64,000 bases of DNA from positions 62,744,001-62,808,000 of the forward strand of contig CM034546.1 in the NCBI GenBank assembly GCA_020055645.1, given 5' to 3'. The translations under genes and the position numbers were made by a program. Shown piece after piece: positions 59,561 through 64,000 of this stretch. This stretch comes from Tomocerus qinae. Lineage: Eukaryota > Arthropoda > Collembola > Entomobryomorpha > Tomoceridae. Every line of letters begins with the position of its first letter. Position 1 is the stretch's first letter. A model generated the notes under the pieces. That model did not search any database. It had not been told where the DNA came from and saw only the letters and a program-made list of their open reading frames with translations.

Positions 59561-61703
59561 TTACTTCGCCATCCTTTTGAATTGCCACTCCATAATGGAC
59601 TTTCCCTTCTTGTTTCTGAAGACATGGAATGCAGCATGTTGATCAACATATTTTGCCAATAAACTTTTCCTGAATTGAGTTTTGGTTACCGCCAAAGATC
59701 CGATGACAAGAGAATCGTACTGCATATCGATTAAAGTCAAAATGATTTGCTCCAAATGTTCAGTCCATTTCAGAAATTTTGAGTTTAGATCCAAGACCAA
59801 ATGATGGCTCTTTAATCTTTTCACGGTTTCAATAAATTGATCCAAATGATTGTCTTGAATCACAAGTTTTTCCAGTTTAATTTCTTCTCCTGCAATAGCT
59901 CGGATGTTTCCGGTTAGATAAAGATTTTTGGTGCTTGGTGGGATCCAGTCGCTATTTAAGTCTTGATCCGTGAACGCCAAACTTTTATAAATTTGATATT
60001 TTCGACTGAATAATTTCACACTTGTAAGATGTTCACAGCCGGCAAATAAAGCCAGAGAATGTAAAGGCTTTTTTAAATCATCATCATCTGCAATATATAC
60101 AGACTCATCAGTGTCGTCACTACTACTAAGGGAATCATAACTTTCGTCGTCCTCATTGTCGCCTCGGCCGTTATTACCATTTTCTGCATTTCCATCTTGA
60201 CCCTTGAAACCATTTTCCGTATTTTTAGCTTGGCCATTATAAACATTTTCTGCATTATGATCTTGGTTGTCATAAATAACTTTTGTATTTCCATCTTGCC
60301 CATTATAACCTTCTTCTGCATTTACATTTAAGGCGTTACACCTATTTTCAACTGCATTTACTTCATGGTCGTTAGGGCCATCTTCGTATGAACTATCATC
60401 TTGACCATATCTTCGTGGACGTCTAAAAGAGGTGGCTTCTGTAAACAATTCGAGATATTTGAGATTCGGAAGAGACAAAAGGGGCGAACCAGTAATTTTC
60501 AAAGGTCTCGAAGTATCCGCCTCTTTCAACAAAGTTAACTTCTCTATTGATTCTGGAAGCGCATCCAAATAAATATCTTCCGATCCAAACTCCAATTCGG
60601 TGAACTTCATTTGGGTCGGCTTCTTGAAAGATATCTTGTCTAATTTAAATTTTCGATTGATTTGCCATTCAGATTTTTCAAAGTTTTCAATTGTAACCCA
60701 ATTTAAGGATAGTTTGTCCAAATTGACTTTTTCTGACATATCGAGATCAAACATGGCAATATCTACATTTCTAGTATCCCAGGTCCAGACAATAGATTTA
60801 CCCATTAGAGTCAACTCCTTTAAATTTGAAAAGTCTATCAATTCATTCGCCAACACATTATAGGCCAACTTTCTATCTTTATAAATTGCCACATTTTTTA
60901 ATTCCAATTTTTTCACTGACAGCTGGGCCTTTTGGACTACATTCAAGGCACAGTGAGTTAAAGATAAGCTCTTGACTGAAGGTAATTTGTCCGTTGACAC
61001 GATAAACTTGGATCCACCGCTTCCGTCGATAGCCAAATGAGCGAGATGGTTGGAAATGTACGGACTGATAGAAAAATAATTTTCTATGGGATTCAATCTG
61101 AAAGGATTGTTCTTGTATCCAGCTATTTCTATGTTCTCAATATTCAATTCGTGGATAATCTGTCTCTGATCTTGTAGAAATCCAACGAGAGTTGACTCTG
61201 GCCATACAGCTTTGTGATGTGTGAATGATTTCAATTTAAAAGCATGGAAAGTCCTCTCAGAATCTTTCGAAAACTCTTTAAAACTTTTTGGTGACATTTC
61301 TTCAAAATAATTTCCTTCGTTTGGGCAGCCGATTTTAATTACGGATTTTTTGTCCAGAAATGAATGGGAAATGTCATTCCATTTCTTGCATACCAAACGG
61401 CACTTCTTAATGTCATCAAGACGCAAAAAGTTGAAGACATGATTAATTATCTGAAAAAAACAAATATAGAACTCTAAGGACTTGTCCGAAAACTTTTCAT
61501 TCTCAAATACAAATATTAAGATTAGAGTGAAAACAGTTGAAAGTTCCTACCAAGGGATTTTGCAAAGGATTTTTTTGAGTGTCTTCTTCATTGTTAACAT
61601 CAGTAACACTTTCGACAATATCGTTTATTTCCAAAGCCGATTTCTTATTGATTGGGGTCCCGGTTCTTCCAAGAGAACTACGTCCTTTTTCTGATATGTC
61701 CAT
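59561..61703 (-). CDS. F-box/LRR-like protein, copy 3 (intact, mosaic)
   Basis: Exons 61551-61703 (51 codons) and 59561-61450, phase 0 across a 100-nt intron; 680 residues. A non-coding 5' exon probably ends at 61979. Same layout as copy 1: F-box across the splice junction, irregular LRR-like part, 11-residue repeats, acidic run and conserved C-terminus. The N-terminal part (KKSVIKIGCPNEG, SFKEFSKDSERTFHAF) and the C-terminal end (DQHAAFHVFRNKKGKSIMEW) match copy 2, while the middle (WQINRKFKLDK, ALPESIEKLTLLKEADTSR and the repeat region) matches copy 1. This is the pattern expected from gene conversion or unequal crossover. Confidence 0.85.
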
Positions 61704-63189
61704 TTTACCTGTAATTGAAAAATATAAGTTGGTATGATACACTATAGCATTGCGTTAAATTACCAAATGGCAATATTGTGTAGTTATGATTTATTATAGT
61801 AGAATTCAGACTATAGACATAATAATATTTACTATAATATTATTACAATGGATCGAACCGTATTTGAGATTATGGTAGTTGTAGATGGTTAAATTTTCTT
61901 TTAAATTTAAAAGCTTTATTTGTGAAAATGGGTAATTTAGGGACTTCTATTTAATTAGGCTATATATTGTGTACTCACCTTGAGCTGTTTGATGGTCTTA
62001 TGATTGCAGTATTCGCTTTGGAACCAAAAGGATAATGATAAATGCTTCCTGTCACCGATCTTGATGAAGCGGAATTATCCAATGGTAAGAAATTCTAAGT
62101 CCAACAAATGAAACTGAATAAAACGCTAACACAAAAACCCACTAACTAAATACAGCTTAACTGTCATACAACGCACCAGAATGCAATGCACAGTTCACAA
62201 TGCAATGTAGTGATTTGTGATAACGATACTAATTTTGAAATCCGCCCAAACTATTTCGCCAGTAATAATAATTACTAAACATTTGGAGTTAGTCTTAAAA
62301 GACCCTGCACTGCAGTGTCAAGTGTCATATTATGTCATAACAGCAAAATACATACATTATAATATTATTACAGACTACCTGCGTCAATGCGCAGTCGTTG
62401 TAGTTTCTTATTTCAAAATTTAAATAGAATTTTCATTTCAAGATAGTATTTACATTTCTTCGTAGTTGTAGAGACCATGGAATGAAAATCTAAATCTCTG
62501 GCGTTATGGGTTAGGTATTTGGGTATAAGATAGCAAAACCACACTTCATGCCCTGCCTAAAACATATATTTATACTTTTTTAAACGATATATTGTATTAG
62601 TATCTGACATTTTTTGCAACCCGGAGCAATCGCTTACGAGTTGTTACAGAAGAAACATGTCAAGAGTTTTAAACTGAGATATTTTAAATCTGTATGTATT
62701 GCATTGGTTGGTAAACCCAGTTTTTACGATTGACATTACAACTATCCCAAAATGAATCTATCTCTATATTATAATTGTAGACTTGAAAAATTTACGTGTC
62801 TATATTTGTATATATATATGTACGGGTGGTAGGGTGTTCCCAAAAGCAAAATGCGGATGTTTTCATATTTTACATGAAAATAAACTACACTCTGTGTTAA
62901 TAATAATTAGCATAATTTGAAATTAAACCAAATTGTAGAACGCATATAGTAAATATTTCGAAATTCAACATCCGGTACACATGACTGTCGCCTACCTTTC
63001 GAAATGGAGGCATGGGAGCTACTATTATATTATAATTAGAGCTGTCATATTGTTTTGTCCAGTTAACATTTTCTGAAATAGAAATATCGAGCATAGCTAA
63101 ATTTTTTATTCCATACAGAATGTCGTTCGTTCCCCTCTCTACATGCTGGTAAGTACCGACATAATTTCAATGTGCAGATGAAGAAGCCT

Positions 63190-64000
63190 AGATGCAGTTG
63201 ATAATGAAAAATTTCATACTTTGATGATAAACGTTTAAATGCCTTCTGACCTAAATTAAATGTAATCTGATTGCTTTTAATAATAATTAGTCTTTAATTA
63301 ATCCCATGGTATCATTATACAAAAACTGTCACAATTTTTCTTGACAATTACAACACACTGCTAATACTATCTGTAATAATTAATATAATACCTAGGTCAC
63401 AGTAATGCTATATATAACTTTAGTACAAAGATAATTCATAACAACATCTAATGTACTAAGTAAGAGCTCATCTCAATCCTATTGTTATTATCATTATTAT
63501 CTTATTATTGTAATCAAAAACATTTATTACAAAATTCGCTATAATTATAGTAATTAGAACTTTATTACAAACCATATATAAACCGAAATTCCGAAACCAG
63601 ACAAATTCATTAAACGCAGCTACATAATCACAAATAATGCTATAATACTAAACTACAATGTTACATTACGCTTCTATACAATTACTTCCAACTTTTGTAC
63701 AATTAGGTATACATAATCCATTAATTCTGTTACAATACATTATAATCATGATAAGCATATTACCTAATTCCAAATACACTAATTCTAAAAGCTCGATTAA
63801 TGATTAATGACAAAAAAATGCTATTTCAACTAAATATTACAAACTATAAATAGTCAAGACCAGAAAATTCATTAAATAATCTATAGCAGCTAGGACATTT
63901 TGTGTAAATATCGTTAATATGTTTTTATATTAGGTAGAGTGGGCGCAAGAACTTAGAAGTGCCCAAATCTTGTACGATGTTGTAATCACGAAATCCAGGT
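63190..64000 (-). other. 3' flank of a further family B copy
   Basis: Homologous to 48240-49040 and 56130-56920. The window ends about 50 bp before the last coding exon would begin, so only the downstream non-coding part is present. Confidence 0.65.

Larger units (their letters stand above)
58659..64000. repeat. Segmental array unit III (runs off the window)
   Basis: Contains F-box copy 3 and the 3' flank of another family B copy (63190-64000). It lacks the MULE, the inverted-repeat MITE and the TA element found in units I and II, and so serves as the empty-site reference. Confidence 0.9.

Noticed and set aside
1..64000. tRNA or rRNA genes
   Set aside because: I saw no convincing cloverleaf with A and B box motifs and no rRNA-like sequence on reading; a covariance search was not possible.

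Overview
The window is AT-rich, intron-bearing eukaryotic DNA, almost certainly from an arthropod. Short exons are separated by GT..AG introns (often 50-450 nt), AATAAA signals follow genes, and the gene types fit: a TTC38 homologue, a divergent ionotropic-receptor-like gene, a C-type lectin fragment, secreted small proteins, F-box genes and many DNA transposons. A springtail or a related hexapod is my guess from overall style; nothing in the sequence proves the taxon.

Left third (1-20 kb): a minisatellite lies at the left edge, then the first exon of a TTC38 paralogue whose body is off-window. A complete four-exon TTC38 gene (minus strand, 2958-8044) follows; its first intron holds a small MITE and a Helitron with a hAT-like element nested inside. 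A broken beta/gamma-crystallin-like secreted gene sits at 10.5-11.5 kb. At 13.0-17.8 kb (minus) is the most striking locus: a STAND/NLR-like gene with CARD, NB-ARC, helical TPR-like and irregular leucine-rich parts. A 581-bp hAT element with an 8-bp target duplication splits its CARD exon from its NB-ARC part, and one clear and one possible frameshift follow. A decayed copy of the TTC38 5' part lies at 18.6-19.7 kb.

Middle (20-41 kb): 'family B', a small unrecognised protein with a basic tail (plus strand, 20.9-21.9 kb); an unrecognised basic/acidic nuclear-type protein (23.3-24.2 kb); a second copy of the Helitron (25.9-27.2 kb); a secreted Gly/Lys-rich peptide gene (28.1-28.8 kb); a secreted Thr/Ser-rich protein (29.6-30.3 kb, minus); a frameshifted ionotropic-receptor-like gene (32.3-34.7 kb); a secreted 447-residue protein of five exons (36.1-38.3 kb); a deletion derivative of a MULE transposon with a SWIM zinc finger and 9-bp target duplication (38.7-40.0 kb); and the 5' half of a C-type lectin gene (40.8-41.5 kb).

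Right third (41.9-64 kb): a tandem segmental array of about 7.9-8.9 kb units, each with an F-box/LRR-like gene (minus) and a family B gene (minus). Two and a fraction units are complete and the last runs off the window. F-box copies 1 and 3 are open; copy 2 has one in-frame nonsense codon inside a coding 33-bp repeat. B copy 2 is open and B copy 3 has a 1-bp deletion. Differences between units show several transposon insertions against their empty sites (a MULE, a 268-bp inverted-repeat MITE, a TA-flanked element), and F-box copy 3 looks like a mosaic of copies 1 and 2. There is no bacterial-type operon logic; the themes are tandem duplication with birth-and-death decay and heavy DNA-transposon activity inside genes.
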